A DNA stretch of 64,000 nucleotides from Scleromatobacter humisilvae (GCF_023231945.1 NZ_JAJLJH010000001.1:558001-622000), one strand, 5' to 3'. Counted from the stretch's first letter, positions 26,361 to 35,571 are shown. Made by a program: numbers and translations. Notes: generated from the letters alone by a model not told the origin.

Positions 26361-28049
26361 ATGAAGATTTCGGCAACGACCTGCGCCCTGTCGTCCGCGC
26401 TCGCACTCGCCCTCGTCGCCTGCGGCGGCGGCGGGGCCTCGGCGCCCGTGGACGGCACCTCGGGCCCCAGCGCGGCCCCGACGACCAGTTCGTCCGGCGC
26501 GATCACGGCCTTCGGCAGCGTGTTCGTCAACGGCCACGAGTACGGCACCGCCGGCGCGCAGGTGGTCGACGACGACACCGGCGCGACCGACAACCGCGTC
26601 TCGGCCCTCGAGGTGGGCCAGGTCGTCGACGTCGATCCCGCCAGCACCAGCACGGCCACGGCGCCCGTGGCGCGGCTGCTGCACGTGCACCCGCTGGTGC
26701 GCGGCGACGTGGACGCCTGGGACGCCACCGGCAACACGCTGACCATCATGGGCCAGCTCGTCAGCCTGGACAGCGCCACGCTGTTCTCCGACCACCGCGC
26801 CTGCGTGAGCGCGGCGACGAACCCCTGCACGCCGATCAGCGACGCCTCCGGCCTGGCGCTGACCACCGCGAGCGGCGGCACGACGACGCCCGGCTCCTGG
26901 GTCAGCGTCGACGGCTACCTGTTCAACAGCGGCAGCGGCGCGGCCAACGTCGTCGCGACGCTGGTCGCCGTGCACGACGCGCCGACGGGCAACGCGGGTG
27001 CGAACTACAAGGTCGAGGGCGTCGTCACCACGACGAGCGCCACGGCCAGCAGCGCGGCGATCACCATCGGCGGCCTGCAGATCGACCTCGGCGCCGCCAC
27101 CTGCCGCGTCAACGGCAAGGCGATCGCCTGCGCCGGCGCGTTCGCCGCGGGCGACGTCGTCTCCGCCTTCGCGCCCACCGCGCCGGCCCTGCCGGCCGCC
27201 TCGTTCAGCCCCACCGTGGTGCTGGAGCGCCACCACCTGCCGGTGCAGACCGTCGGGGCCAGCGTGGAGTTCGACGGCAGCGTGTCGTCGTTCACCGCGG
27301 CCTCGGGCAGCGCGGCCGCCAGCTTCGTCGTGCGCGGCGTCCAGGTCGACACCTCGGCCCTGCCCGCCGGTACTTCGGTGCCCGCGGTCGGCGACCTCGT
27401 CTCCATCGTCGGCACCGTCTCGAGCGACGGACTGTCGGTCGCCGCGACGTCGATCCGCATCCTGCGCGCCGCGCGCAACGTCAGCTACGGCTTCATCGGC
27501 GACGACACCGGCGTCGCCGCGGGCAGCACGTCCGGCACGTTCACGTTGACGGTGCTGGGCCAGTCCATCGTCGTGTCCGCGCAGACGCGGCTGGCGGATC
27601 GCTCGTCGCATCACTGGTTCGACATGGACCCGCAGACCAATCCGTTCAACATCTCGACGTTCCAGACCTACCTGGCCGCGAGCGCGTCGCAGCACCTGGC
27701 CGTCACCGCGGCCAAGGACAGCGCCGGCATCCTGCAGGCCCTGTCGGTGACGATCGTGCCGGCGTCGACGGTCAGCGAGATCGCGGGTCCGGTCGACGCG
27801 AGCCCGGCGCCGGTGGCCGGGACGGGCGGCACGCCCGCGACGTTCTCGATCGACGGCGTGCCGGTCAGCGCCGCGGTCGCCGCGATCGCGTTCCGCCACC
27901 ACGGCGGCTCGGCGATCGCCGCCGGCGACGAGGTGCTGGCCGCCGGAACGTACGCCGGCGGCACGCTCACCGTCGGCGCGACGCGCAGCTTCGGCAACTT
28001 CGTGATCGACTCGGGTGCATCCACCGGCCACGACGTGCCGTTGTTCTGA
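26361..28049 (+). CDS. DUF5666-type repeat lipoprotein, 562 aa
   Basis: The lipoprotein signal (ALALALVACGGGG) gives lipidation at about Cys 21. The rest is built of beta-rich modules of about 65 to 75 residues with phrases such as ITAFGSVFVNGHEY, EVGQVVDVDPAS, VEFDGSVSSF and GDLVSIVGTVSSDGLSVAAT, the pattern of DUF5666 domains. I prefer the ATG at 26361 because GGAG at 26351 is 6 nt away; the in-frame ATG at 26355 abuts it. An outer-membrane or surface location is likely and the function unknown. Two short hairpins lie in the leader. Confidence 0.8.
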   Translation: MKISATTCALSSALALALVACGGGGASAPVDGTSGPSAAPTTSSSGAITAFGSVFVNGHEYGTAGAQVVDDDTGATDNRVSALEVGQVVDVDPASTSTATAPVARLLHVHPLVRGDVDAWDATGNTLTIMGQLVSLDSATLFSDHRACVSAATNPCTPISDASGLALTTASGGTTTPGSWVSVDGYLFNSGSGAANVVATLVAVHDAPTGNAGANYKVEGVVTTTSATASSAAITIGGLQIDLGAATCRVNGKAIACAGAFAAGDVVSAFAPTAPALPAASFSPTVVLERHHLPVQTVGASVEFDGSVSSFTAASGSAAASFVVRGVQVDTSALPAGTSVPAVGDLVSIVGTVSSDGLSVAATSIRILRAARNVSYGFIGDDTGVAAGSTSGTFTLTVLGQSIVVSAQTRLADRSSHHWFDMDPQTNPFNISTFQTYLAASASQHLAVTAAKDSAGILQALSVTIVPASTVSEIAGPVDASPAPVAGTGGTPATFSIDGVPVSAAVAAIAFRHHGGSAIAAGDEVLAAGTYAGGTLTVGATRSFGNFVIDSGASTGHDVPLF

Positions 28050-28080
28050 GGCCGCGCACTGCAACTCGACGCAACATCCG

Positions 28081-29025
28081 TCACCGCGCCTCGCCGCTCG
28101 CCCACGCCGCGCGAATCTGGCGGCCGCACATCAGCGAGGCCGCGCCGGCCTTCGCGCCGTCGAAGGTGAACGCGAAGCGCGCGAGCACCCCCCAGGTCGT
28201 CTCGTCGCGCGAGATCCACGGGTAGAAGCCGAACGCGCCGGCGCTGCTGAAGGCGCCGTCGCCCTGCGGGTCGTCCTCGACCCAGTGGCCGATCGAGTAG
28301 TGCAGGTCGGCCTGCGTGAACGGCGACGCGGCGGCCGTCGCGCAGGTGCGCGGGTTGGTGCAGACGGGATGCGTGCCCAGCAGCGATTTCATCTGCAACT
28401 GGCCGTCGACGATGCGGCGCAGGAACTCGCCGTAGTCGGCGGCGCTGGCCGCGATGCCGCCGGCCAGCTGCGGCTGCAGGTAGCGGAACGACGTGCCCAG
28501 CGTCTCGTTGACGGTGCGCGCGAGGCCTGCGTCGTCCAGCGATCCGAGGCCGTCCAGCACGGCGTGGCGCTCCATGTGGCCGCCGTTGTACGCGAACTGG
28601 CCGTCGGTGGCCGCGTCGTGCTCGCCGTTGCGGCCCATCGCGTCGCACTCGGCGATGGTCTGGCCGCGGTGGCAGCCGCGGAAGTGCGTGTAGCCGCTCG
28701 TGAAGGTCAGGAAGCGCACGTCGTCGTCGGTCAGCCGGCCCTGGCGCTGCTGCGCGACGAACGCGGCGTAGACGAGCTTCGAGGCCGACGCGATCGGCAT
28801 GGGCGTCGTGGCGGCCGGCGCGCGGGCGCCGACGCGGCCGTCGGCGAGCACGCCGTGCGCGTCGCCGATCGACCAGTAGAACGGCTGCACGGCCCGGCAT
28901 CTCTCGTTCGTCTCCGCGGTCGACCGGGCGGCCGCGCCGCGTTGCGCCGCGGTCGGCTGGGCGCCGGCGCCCCGCGCGGCCACGACGGCGGCAAAGGCGA
29001 CGGCCACGACACGGCTGGTGGTCAC
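28081..29025 (-). CDS. Exported SxxK-type serine hydrolase-like protein (paralogue 2)
   Basis: The 314-residue product has a Sec signal (VVAVAFAAVVAARGAGAQ). A domain resembling beta-lactamase/transpeptidase folds follows, with a candidate SxxK motif in PIASASKLVYAAFVA (about residue 80), a mid segment LQPQLAGGIAASAADYGEFL, and a late YSIGHWVEDD...GAFGFYPWISRDE. I see no clear KTG box, so the activity is open. It follows its paralogue at 29036-30040 by 10 nt in the same operon, and the two share long blocks across their whole length. The first copy is a lipoprotein and this one appears soluble. Confidence 0.72.
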   Translation of the reverse strand: MTTSRVVAVAFAAVVAARGAGAQPTAAQRGAAARSTAETNERCRAVQPFYWSIGDAHGVLADGRVGARAPAATTPMPIASASKLVYAAFVAQQRQGRLTDDDVRFLTFTSGYTHFRGCHRGQTIAECDAMGRNGEHDAATDGQFAYNGGHMERHAVLDGLGSLDDAGLARTVNETLGTSFRYLQPQLAGGIAASAADYGEFLRRIVDGQLQMKSLLGTHPVCTNPRTCATAAASPFTQADLHYSIGHWVEDDPQGDGAFSSAGAFGFYPWISRDETTWGVLARFAFTFDGAKAGAASLMCGRQIRAAWASGEAR

Positions 29026-29035
29026 GGCCGGCTCC

Positions 29036-30040
29036 TCATGGGTATTGCCCGGCCACCCACGCCGCGCGGATCTTGCGCCCGCACTTCATCGACGCGACGC
29101 CCTCCTGCTCGTCGCTGCTCTTGGCGCTGCGCGCGAGCACGCCCCACCAGGCCTTGTCGTGGGCGATCCAGGGATAGAAGCCGAACGCGCCGGGGCTGCT
29201 GAACGCGCCGTCGCCGGCGGCGGGGTCGTCCTCGACCCAGTGGCCGATCGAGTAATGGTCGGCCTCCGACGGAATGGGCGTGTAGACCGCCGTGGCGCAC
29301 GTCGACGGCTGCGTGCACACCGGATGCGCGCCCAGCAGCGCCGAGATCTCCAGCTGGCCGGCGACGATGCGTTGCAGGAAGGCGCCGTAGTCGGTGGCCG
29401 ACGTGTAGATGCCGCCGGCCAGCTGCGGCTGCGAGTAGTTGAACGAGGTGCCCAGCGACGCGTTGATCGCCGACGCCAGGTCCGCATTGCCGAATGTCGC
29501 GAGGCCGTTGTCGTTCGCGTGCTTTTCCATGTGCCCGCCACCGTAGAAGAACTTGCCGTCGTTGGCGGCTTCGTAGGTGCCGTTCGTGCCGTCGGACTCG
29601 CAGGTACCAACGGTCTCGCCCGGCTGGCAGCTGGTGAAGTCGGTGTAGCCGCTGACGAAGTTCAGGTCGTGGAGGTCGGTGTCCGTCAGCACGCCGCCAC
29701 GCTGCTGCGCGACATAGGCGCCGTACACGAGCTTGGATGCCGAGGCGATCGCCATGATCGTCGACGCCACCGGCGGCGCCGCGCCCACGTTGCCGTCGCC
29801 CAGCTTGCCGCCGGCGTCGCCGACCGACCAGTAGAACGGCCGCACCGCGACGCAGTCCGCGGCCTGCGACGCCGCGCTCGCGGCGGCCGCGGCGCGCTGG
29901 GCGACCGTCGGCGCGGGCGGGGGCGGTGGTGGCGAGGGAACAGGCACGGGTGCCGGGGCGGGCGATCCGCTCCCACCGCCGCAGGCGGCGACGAGCGCGG
30001 TCAACAGCGTGAGCGTGACGAGTCGAGTGGTGCGGTCCAT
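29036..30040 (-). CDS. Lipoprotein SxxK-type serine hydrolase-like protein (paralogue 1)
   Basis: The 334-residue product has a lipobox (TALVAACGGGSGS) and a Pro-rich tether of about 25 residues before the domain it shares with the downstream gene. Shared pieces are RPFYWSVGDAGG, MAIASASKLVYGAYVAQQR (SxxK), YSQPQLAGGIYTSATDYGAFL, HYSIGHWVEDDP and GAFGFYPWIAHDKAWWGVLA. I infer a cell-wall or ester hydrolase, but a KTG box is not evident. It is separated from fliA by a terminator, so it is probably transcribed from the 88-bp gap at 30041-30128. Confidence 0.72.
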   Translation of the reverse strand: MDRTTRLVTLTLLTALVAACGGGSGSPAPAPVPVPSPPPPPPAPTVAQRAAAAASAASQAADCVAVRPFYWSVGDAGGKLGDGNVGAAPPVASTIMAIASASKLVYGAYVAQQRGGVLTDTDLHDLNFVSGYTDFTSCQPGETVGTCESDGTNGTYEAANDGKFFYGGGHMEKHANDNGLATFGNADLASAINASLGTSFNYSQPQLAGGIYTSATDYGAFLQRIVAGQLEISALLGAHPVCTQPSTCATAVYTPIPSEADHYSIGHWVEDDPAAGDGAFSSPGAFGFYPWIAHDKAWWGVLARSAKSSDEQEGVASMKCGRKIRAAWVAGQYP

Positions 30041-30128
30041 GGACGCACTATGTCCGCTCGCCGCGCGACGGCGCGCGCGGGTCGGCCACAAATCATGACG
30101 CCGTTGTCGCAATCGCCTCGCGCCAATG

Positions 30129-30151
30129 AAAAAGCCGCCCGCAGGCGGCTC
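30129..30151 (-). terminator. Rho-independent terminator after fliA
   Basis: On the leftward transcript GAGCCGCC pairs with GGGCGGCT around a short loop and is followed by TTTTT. It begins 25 nt beyond the fliA stop and closes the flhB-flhA-flhF-flhG-fliA operon. Confidence 0.88.
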
Positions 30152-30175
30152 GTTCATCGCGCCGAGGCGCGGAGA

Positions 30176-30889
30176 TCACCATTCGCGCAGCTTGACGCGC
30201 AGGCGGGCGATCGACTGGCTGTGCAGCTGGCAGACGCGGCTCTCCGTGACCTTGAGCACCGCCGCGATCTCCTTGAGGTTCATGTCGTGCTCGTAGTACA
30301 TCGACATCACGTACTGCTCGCGCTCGGGCAGGTTCTTGATCGCCTCGACCAGCGCCTCGCGCATGCGATGGTCCTGCAGCATCGACAGCGGGTTGGCGTC
30401 CTCGTTGGACACGTGGCGGTCGAGGTAGTCGTCGCCGCCCTCGTCGCCCGACATGTCTTCCAGGTACACCAGCTGCGTGCCGCGCACCTTGCCCAGCACT
30501 TCCTGGTATTGCGTCAGCGACATGCCCATGGCCTCGGCGATCTCGCTTTCCTGCGGCGCGCGGCCCAGCTTCTGCTCGAGCTTGTGCACCGCGGTCTCGA
30601 TCTCGCGCTGCTGGCGGCGGCCGCCGCGGCTCATCCAGTCGCTGCCGCGCAGCTCGTCGAGCATGGCGCCGCGGATGCGTTGCGTCGCGAAGGTCTCGAA
30701 CTGCACACCCTGTTCGCTGTCGAAGCGCGACATCGCGTCGTTCAGGCCGATCATGCCGACCTGGATCAGGTCGTCGATCTCGACGTTGGCCGGCAGCTTG
30801 GCAATCATCTGGTGCGCGAGGCGTCGCACGAGCGGGCTGTATTGCTTGAGCATCGCGTTGGCGTCGAGCTGGCCTTTGGCGGTGTACAT
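30176..30889 (-). CDS. fliA: Flagellar RNA polymerase sigma factor FliA (sigma-28)
   Basis: FliA directs RNA polymerase to late flagellar and chemotaxis promoters and is held back by FlgM. The 237-residue product has region 2 (MIAKLPANVEIDDLIQVGMI, FETFATQRIRGAMLDELR), region 3 (REIETAVHKLEQKLGRAPQE) and region 4 (LPEREQYVMSMYYEHDMNLK, VLKVTESRVCQLHSQ). I chose the ATG at 30889 because GGAG precedes it and MYTAKG is a plausible family start. It is the last gene of the flhBAFG-fliA operon, and candidate targets are visible upstream of flgM and flgA. Confidence 0.97.
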   Translation of the reverse strand: MYTAKGQLDANAMLKQYSPLVRRLAHQMIAKLPANVEIDDLIQVGMIGLNDAMSRFDSEQGVQFETFATQRIRGAMLDELRGSDWMSRGGRRQQREIETAVHKLEQKLGRAPQESEIAEAMGMSLTQYQEVLGKVRGTQLVYLEDMSGDEGGDDYLDRHVSNEDANPLSMLQDHRMREALVEAIKNLPEREQYVMSMYYEHDMNLKEIAAVLKVTESRVCQLHSQSIARLRVKLREW

Positions 30890-30909
30890 GGCGATCTCCA
30901 GATTCTTGT

Positions 30910-31701
30910 TCAAGCGGACAGGGAGGAAGACGAGGCGGCGGGACGCGCGGGCGTCCACGCGGGCGCGTGCGAAGTCGTGATCGGCGCGGGCAGGCGAAGC
31001 TGCGCGGCGGCCAGGCGCATCAGGTCGGGGCCGGAGGCCTCGCCGAAGGCGATGTCGGGGTCGATGGCGGCCGAGTCGTGCAGGGCCGCGCCGAGGAAGC
31101 GGTCGGCGCAGTCGGACAGCCGCTCGGCGATGCGCTTCGGCGTCGGGCCGCGACCCTTGGTCGTGGGCGTCACGAGGTCGAAGCTCATGAGGCCCAGGCG
31201 CTGGACCAGCATCTTGAGCGCGGCGTAGGCGTGCGTGATGCTCTCGCCGGCGCCCGACGCCAGCAGCACCGGACGCAGCTGCTGGTCGCCCAGCATGCGC
31301 GCGAGGATACGGGCCTCGGTATGGATCACGACGACGTCGACGTCGTAGACCACGTTCATCATGCGCGGGATGAAGCTCGCGCAGGAGCCGTGCGTGTCGA
31401 CATGCTGCATCGGCAGGCCGCGCGCGGCCAGGTAGGCGAGTTGCGGCGACAGCGGCTCGACGCAGGCGCCGAGGTCGATGAAGGACAGCTCGCCGGGTTC
31501 GGGCGCCGTGTCGGCCGCGTCGACCACCAGCGTGTTGAGCCCCTGCTCGGAGAACACGCTCGCCAGGCGCGCCAGCACGGCGCCGTGGTGCTCGACGTGC
31601 GGGTTGGCGACGACCGGCACGATCACGCCCTGGCTCGCGGCGAACATGCGCCGCAGGCCGTCGGCCTGGTCGGTCGGTGGAGGGCTGCGATGACGGGTCA
31701 T
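30910..31701 (-). CDS. flhG: FlhG/FleN-like MinD-family protein lacking a P-loop
   Basis: FlhG normally is an ATPase that limits flagellar number by stimulating FlhF GTPase through an N-terminal DQAxxLR helix. This 263-residue product has that helix (TDQADGLRRMF, residues 11 to 21). The next strand reads GVIVPVVANPHVEHHGAVLA, where a deviant Walker A (GKGGxGKT) would be expected, so ATP binding is unlikely. The remaining MinD-like pattern is weak: TLVVDAADTAPEPGELSFID, VVVIHTEAR, and SFDLVTPTTKGRGPTPKRIAERL. Position between flhF and fliA supports the name. It may be a lineage-specific FlhF activator without an ATPase switch. Confidence 0.8.
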   Translation of the reverse strand: MTRHRSPPPTDQADGLRRMFAASQGVIVPVVANPHVEHHGAVLARLASVFSEQGLNTLVVDAADTAPEPGELSFIDLGACVEPLSPQLAYLAARGLPMQHVDTHGSCASFIPRMMNVVYDVDVVVIHTEARILARMLGDQQLRPVLLASGAGESITHAYAALKMLVQRLGLMSFDLVTPTTKGRGPTPKRIAERLSDCADRFLGAALHDSAAIDPDIAFGEASGPDLMRLAAAQLRLPAPITTSHAPAWTPARPAASSSSLSA

Positions 31702-31754
31702 GTAAGGGACTATGTCCGTGCGGGCGTTGAGGCGATCGGGCGAAAAGCGGTCGT

Positions 31755-33458
31755 TCAGACGCGCAATGCCGCGGCCGATTGCTGGCTCACGCCGGCGTGC
31801 GCGAAGACGAGGTGCACGTCCTGCGGATCCATGCGGTAGGCCGCGCTGCCGCCGCCCTTGAGCGCGCGATGCACGAGCGCGTTGGCCGACAGGTGGTGCC
31901 AGTCTTCCGGCACGCGCTGGCCGTTGGCCACGCCGATGTTCTTCAGCTTGTGGCGGATCAGCGCATCGAGCGCCGGGGCCAGCTTCACGGCCTCGTCGAT
32001 CTTCGAGAGGATCACGCCGGTGCAGGCCGAGGCCTTCCAGTTGATGATCACGTCGTCGATGGTCTCGCCCTGCGAGGACGCGTCGACCACCAGCACCTTC
32101 TTGATCGAGCGGTGCGCCAGCATCTCCAGCAGCTCGCGGGTGCGGCCGTCGCGCTGGGCCATGCCCGCGGTGTCGATCAGCACCATCTTCTTGCCGGCCA
32201 GCAGCTCCAGCAGGTCTTCCAGCGACGCGCGGTCGTGCGCGGTGTGCACCGGCACGCCCAGGATGCGGCCGTAGGCGCGCAGCTGTTCGTGGGCGCCGAC
32301 GCGGTAGGCGTCCAGCGTGATCAGGCCGAGGTTGGCGGCGCCGTGGCGCGCGGCGAAGCCGGCGGCGATCTTGGCGGTGGTGGTGGTCTTGCCGACGCCG
32401 GTCGAGCCGATCAGCGCGTACACGCCGCCCTGGTCTTCCATCGACAGCTCGGACTCGTTGGTCAGCAGGTTGCGTTCCAGCACGCCAGCGGCCCACGCGT
32501 TCTCGTCCGGGGCGTCGGCGGGCAGCGCGTCGACCATCTTGCGGATCAGCGCCGGCGAGAAGCCGACGTCCAGCAGCTTCTGCGCGAGCAGCGCCTGGCG
32601 CGGCTGGCGCTGCAGCTTCTCCATGAAGGCCAGGGCGCCGAAGCGCTCCTCGATCAGGCCCTTCATCGAGCGCAGCTCGTTGACCATGTCCATGTGGTTG
32701 TTGCGCGTGACCACGTCGGCCAGGTGCGTCACCGAGGCCGATGGCGGCTGCACCGGCTCTTCCACGTATTCGTCGTGCAGCTCGGGCACGTTGGCGAACG
32801 ACTGCGGCGCCGGACGCGCGGCGCGTTGCGGCGGCAGCGTCGGCTCGACGCGCTGCTGCGGCGCGGCGCGGCGCTGCGGCACCGGCGCCGGGGCGGGTGC
32901 GTCGAAGTACTCGTCGTTGGCGTCGACCGACTGCAGCTGCTGCTGGCGCTCGGCGGCGCGCGACATCGCGGTGCGCGCGGCGCCGGCCTGGGCCAGCGCG
33001 CTGCGGGTCGACTCGACGCGCGGGGCCGGCGTGTCGTCGATCGGCTGGTTGTGCAGCTCGGCGTGGCGGCGCTTGAGCATGCGGTCGCGCACGTAGTCCT
33101 GGAACGACAGCGTGCTCATCGCGAGCTGGTCGGCGTCGGCTTCCACTTCGTTCTTCGGCACGCCCATGCGGTTGGCGAGCTCGCGCTGCGCGCCCGCGAG
33201 GGCGGCGGCCTGCGCGGCGACGGGGCCGGCGGCGCGTTGCGCGGGCGACATCGGCGCGGCGGCGCGGCGCGGCGAGGCGTCTTCCGGCGTCGCGGTGAGG
33301 CGCTCGAGGCCGGCGACGGAATCCGGCGCCATCGCGAGCACTTCGATCCCTTCGGCGCACGGCTTCGTCGAGAGCACCACGGCGTCGACGCCAAAGGCCT
33401 GGCGCACGAGCGCGAGGGCCTCGCGCGAAGTGCGGGCAGCAAAGCGTTTGACGTTCAT
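31755..33458 (-). CDS. flhF: Flagellar polar-placement GTPase FlhF
   Basis: FlhF is an SRP-family GTPase that sets flagellar position at the pole. The 567-residue product has the N-terminal B domain (MNVKRFAARTSREALALVRQ), a long Pro/Ala/Gln-rich linker, an N domain from about residue 230, and the G domain. G1 is GSTGVGKTTTTAKIAAG, then LITLDAYRVGAHEQL, G3 is IDTAGMAQRD, and the G4-type motif is LSKIDEA. The ATG overlaps the flhA stop by 4 nt. The next gene, flhG, follows at a 53-nt gap. Confidence 0.96.
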   Translation of the reverse strand: MNVKRFAARTSREALALVRQAFGVDAVVLSTKPCAEGIEVLAMAPDSVAGLERLTATPEDASPRRAAAPMSPAQRAAGPVAAQAAALAGAQRELANRMGVPKNEVEADADQLAMSTLSFQDYVRDRMLKRRHAELHNQPIDDTPAPRVESTRSALAQAGAARTAMSRAAERQQQLQSVDANDEYFDAPAPAPVPQRRAAPQQRVEPTLPPQRAARPAPQSFANVPELHDEYVEEPVQPPSASVTHLADVVTRNNHMDMVNELRSMKGLIEERFGALAFMEKLQRQPRQALLAQKLLDVGFSPALIRKMVDALPADAPDENAWAAGVLERNLLTNESELSMEDQGGVYALIGSTGVGKTTTTAKIAAGFAARHGAANLGLITLDAYRVGAHEQLRAYGRILGVPVHTAHDRASLEDLLELLAGKKMVLIDTAGMAQRDGRTRELLEMLAHRSIKKVLVVDASSQGETIDDVIINWKASACTGVILSKIDEAVKLAPALDALIRHKLKNIGVANGQRVPEDWHHLSANALVHRALKGGGSAAYRMDPQDVHLVFAHAGVSQQSAAALRV

Positions 33459-35551
33459 GCGGTACCTCCGATGATCGAGCCGATCCGGATCGAGTGGGTT
33501 TCAGGAATTTCGGAATGGGCCAGCACCTTCAGGCGAGGTGCAGAGCGCTTGAGCAGGCGGGCCAGCGGGGCGCGCAGCGCGTCCGGCACCAGCAGGCAGG
33601 CCGGGTGGCCCTTGTCTTCCTGGCGGCGGACCATGTCGGAGGCCTGGCGCGTCAGCGTGTCGGCCACGCCCGGATCCAGCACCGCGCCGTGCGGCGACGT
33701 GAGGGCCTGCGTGACCATGCGTTCGAGGTCGGGTTCCAGCGCGATGACGTCGAGTTCGCGCACCGGGCCGTAGATCTGCTGGACGATCGCCGGCGCGATG
33801 TGCGTGCGGATGCGGCGCGCCAGCTCGGCCGGGTCGGTGACGCTGCCGGCGTGTTCGGCCAGCGATTCCACGATGGACCGGAAATCGCGGATGTGCACGC
33901 CCTCTTCCAGCAGCAGCTGGAGGACTTTTTGCAACGGTGCGATGGCGATCATCTTGGGTATGACGTCTTCGATCAGCTTCGGGGCCAGCTTGGTCACGTG
34001 TTCGACCAGCATCTGGACTTCGTTGCGGCCCAACAGGCGAGCCGCGTTCACTTGCATCAAGTGTGAAAGATGTGTTGCAACGACAGTCGGGCAATCAACA
34101 ACCGTATAGCCGGCCATTTGGGCACTTTCGCGCTGGCGTTCCTCGATCCACACCGCGGGCAGGCCGAACGCCGGATCCACGCACTTGGTGCCGGGGATGG
34201 CGAGCGCCGTGCCGCCCGGGTTGATCGCCAGGTGCATGCCCGGGAAGGCCTCGCCCTCGCCGATGACGGCGCCGCGCAGCGTCACGCGGTACATGCTGGG
34301 CTTGAGCTCCAGGTTGTCGCGGATGTGCACCGACGGCGGCAGGAAGCCGACGTCCTGCGCGAACTTCTTGCGCACGCCCTTGATGCGCGCCAGCAGGTCG
34401 CCCGAGCGCGTCTTGTCGACCAGCGCGATGAGGCGGTAGCCCACTTCGAGCCCGAGGATGTCGACCGGCGTGACGTCGTCCCAGCCGGCTTCCGCGTCGG
34501 CTGGCTTGGGCGGCGCGGGCACGTCGGCCTTGGCCTTGGCCATGGCGGCGTCCTTCTCGGCCTTCTTCGTCTGGAAGCGCGAGAACCAGCCCGCGGCGCC
34601 CGCGATGATCATGAAGACCAGGTGCGGCATGCCCGGGATGATGGACAGCGCGCCGACGATGCCGGCCGTGATGGCCAGCGCCTTCGACGAGCCGAACAGC
34701 TGGTTGCGGATCTGCGCGCCGGAGTCCTCTTCCTTGCCGACGCGGGAGACGACCATCGCGGCCGCCACCGAGATCAGCAGGCCGGGGATCTGCGCGACCA
34801 GCGCGTCGCCGACCGCCAGCAGGATGTACGAATCGGCCGCCTCGCCGGCCGACAGGCCGTGCTGCACGACGCCGATCACGAAGCCGCCGATGATGTTGAT
34901 GAACAGGATCAGGATGCCGGCCATGGCGTCGCCGCGCACGAACTTCGACGCACCGTCCATGGAGCCGAAGAATTCCGCCTCGTCGCCGACTTCGGCGCGG
35001 CGCTTCTTGGCCATCGCCTCGTCGATCAGGCCGGCGTTCAGGTCGGCGTCGATCGCCATCTGCTTGCCGGGCATCGCGTCCAGGGTGAAGCGCGCGCCGA
35101 CTTCGGCGATGCGCTCCGCGCCCTTCGTGACCACGATGAAGTTGATGACGACCAGGATCGCGAACACGATCAGGCCGACCGCGAAGTTGCCGCCGATCAG
35201 GAAGTGGCCGAACGACTCGATCACGTGGCCCGCGGCGCCCGGGCCGGTGTGGCCTTCCATCAGCACGACGCGGGTGGAGGCGACGTTGAGCGACAGGCGC
35301 AGCAGCGTGGTGATCAGCAGCACCGTGGGGAACGCGGCGAAGTCCAGCGGACGCACGAGGTTGGCGGCGACCATCATCACCATCAGCGCCATCGCGATGT
35401 TGAAGGTGAAGAACAGGTCCAGCACGAACGACGGCAGCGGCAGCACCATCATGGACAGCACCATGACGATGAAGACGGGCGCCATCAGCGCCTTGCCGAG
35501 CGCGGCGTTGCCGCCGGTCAGTTTCGAGATGAGCTTCTGGAGGTCGTTCAT
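33455..35551 (-). CDS. flhA: Flagellar export gate protein FlhA
   Basis: FlhA is the nonameric inner-membrane export gate. The 698-residue product has about eight membrane helices in the first 330 residues, the FHIPEP-family region NVASTRVVLMEGHTGPGAAG and MPGKQMAIDADLNAG, and a cytoplasmic C-terminal domain with GYTVVDCPTVVATHLSHLM. It overlaps flhF by 4 nt and lies 20 nt after flhB. About 66 bp inside (34047-34112) use AT-ending codons quite unlike the rest of the gene and drop to roughly 47 percent G+C. The protein itself reads normally there. Confidence 0.97.
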   Translation of the reverse strand: MNDLQKLISKLTGGNAALGKALMAPVFIVMVLSMMVLPLPSFVLDLFFTFNIAMALMVMMVAANLVRPLDFAAFPTVLLITTLLRLSLNVASTRVVLMEGHTGPGAAGHVIESFGHFLIGGNFAVGLIVFAILVVINFIVVTKGAERIAEVGARFTLDAMPGKQMAIDADLNAGLIDEAMAKKRRAEVGDEAEFFGSMDGASKFVRGDAMAGILILFINIIGGFVIGVVQHGLSAGEAADSYILLAVGDALVAQIPGLLISVAAAMVVSRVGKEEDSGAQIRNQLFGSSKALAITAGIVGALSIIPGMPHLVFMIIAGAAGWFSRFQTKKAEKDAAMAKAKADVPAPPKPADAEAGWDDVTPVDILGLEVGYRLIALVDKTRSGDLLARIKGVRKKFAQDVGFLPPSVHIRDNLELKPSMYRVTLRGAVIGEGEAFPGMHLAINPGGTALAIPGTKCVDPAFGLPAVWIEERQRESAQMAGYTVVDCPTVVATHLSHLMQVNAARLLGRNEVQMLVEHVTKLAPKLIEDVIPKMIAIAPLQKVLQLLLEEGVHIRDFRSIVESLAEHAGSVTDPAELARRIRTHIAPAIVQQIYGPVRELDVIALEPDLERMVTQALTSPHGAVLDPGVADTLTRQASDMVRRQEDKGHPACLLVPDALRAPLARLLKRSAPRLKVLAHSEIPETHSIRIGSIIGGTA

Positions 35552-35571
35552 GGACGGGCTCTACGGATGTC

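Noticed and set aside
30041-30128. Sigma-28 promoter for the hydrolase pair next to fliA
   Set aside because: A GCCGA-like piece occurs on the leftward strand but no matching -35 lies at the right distance.
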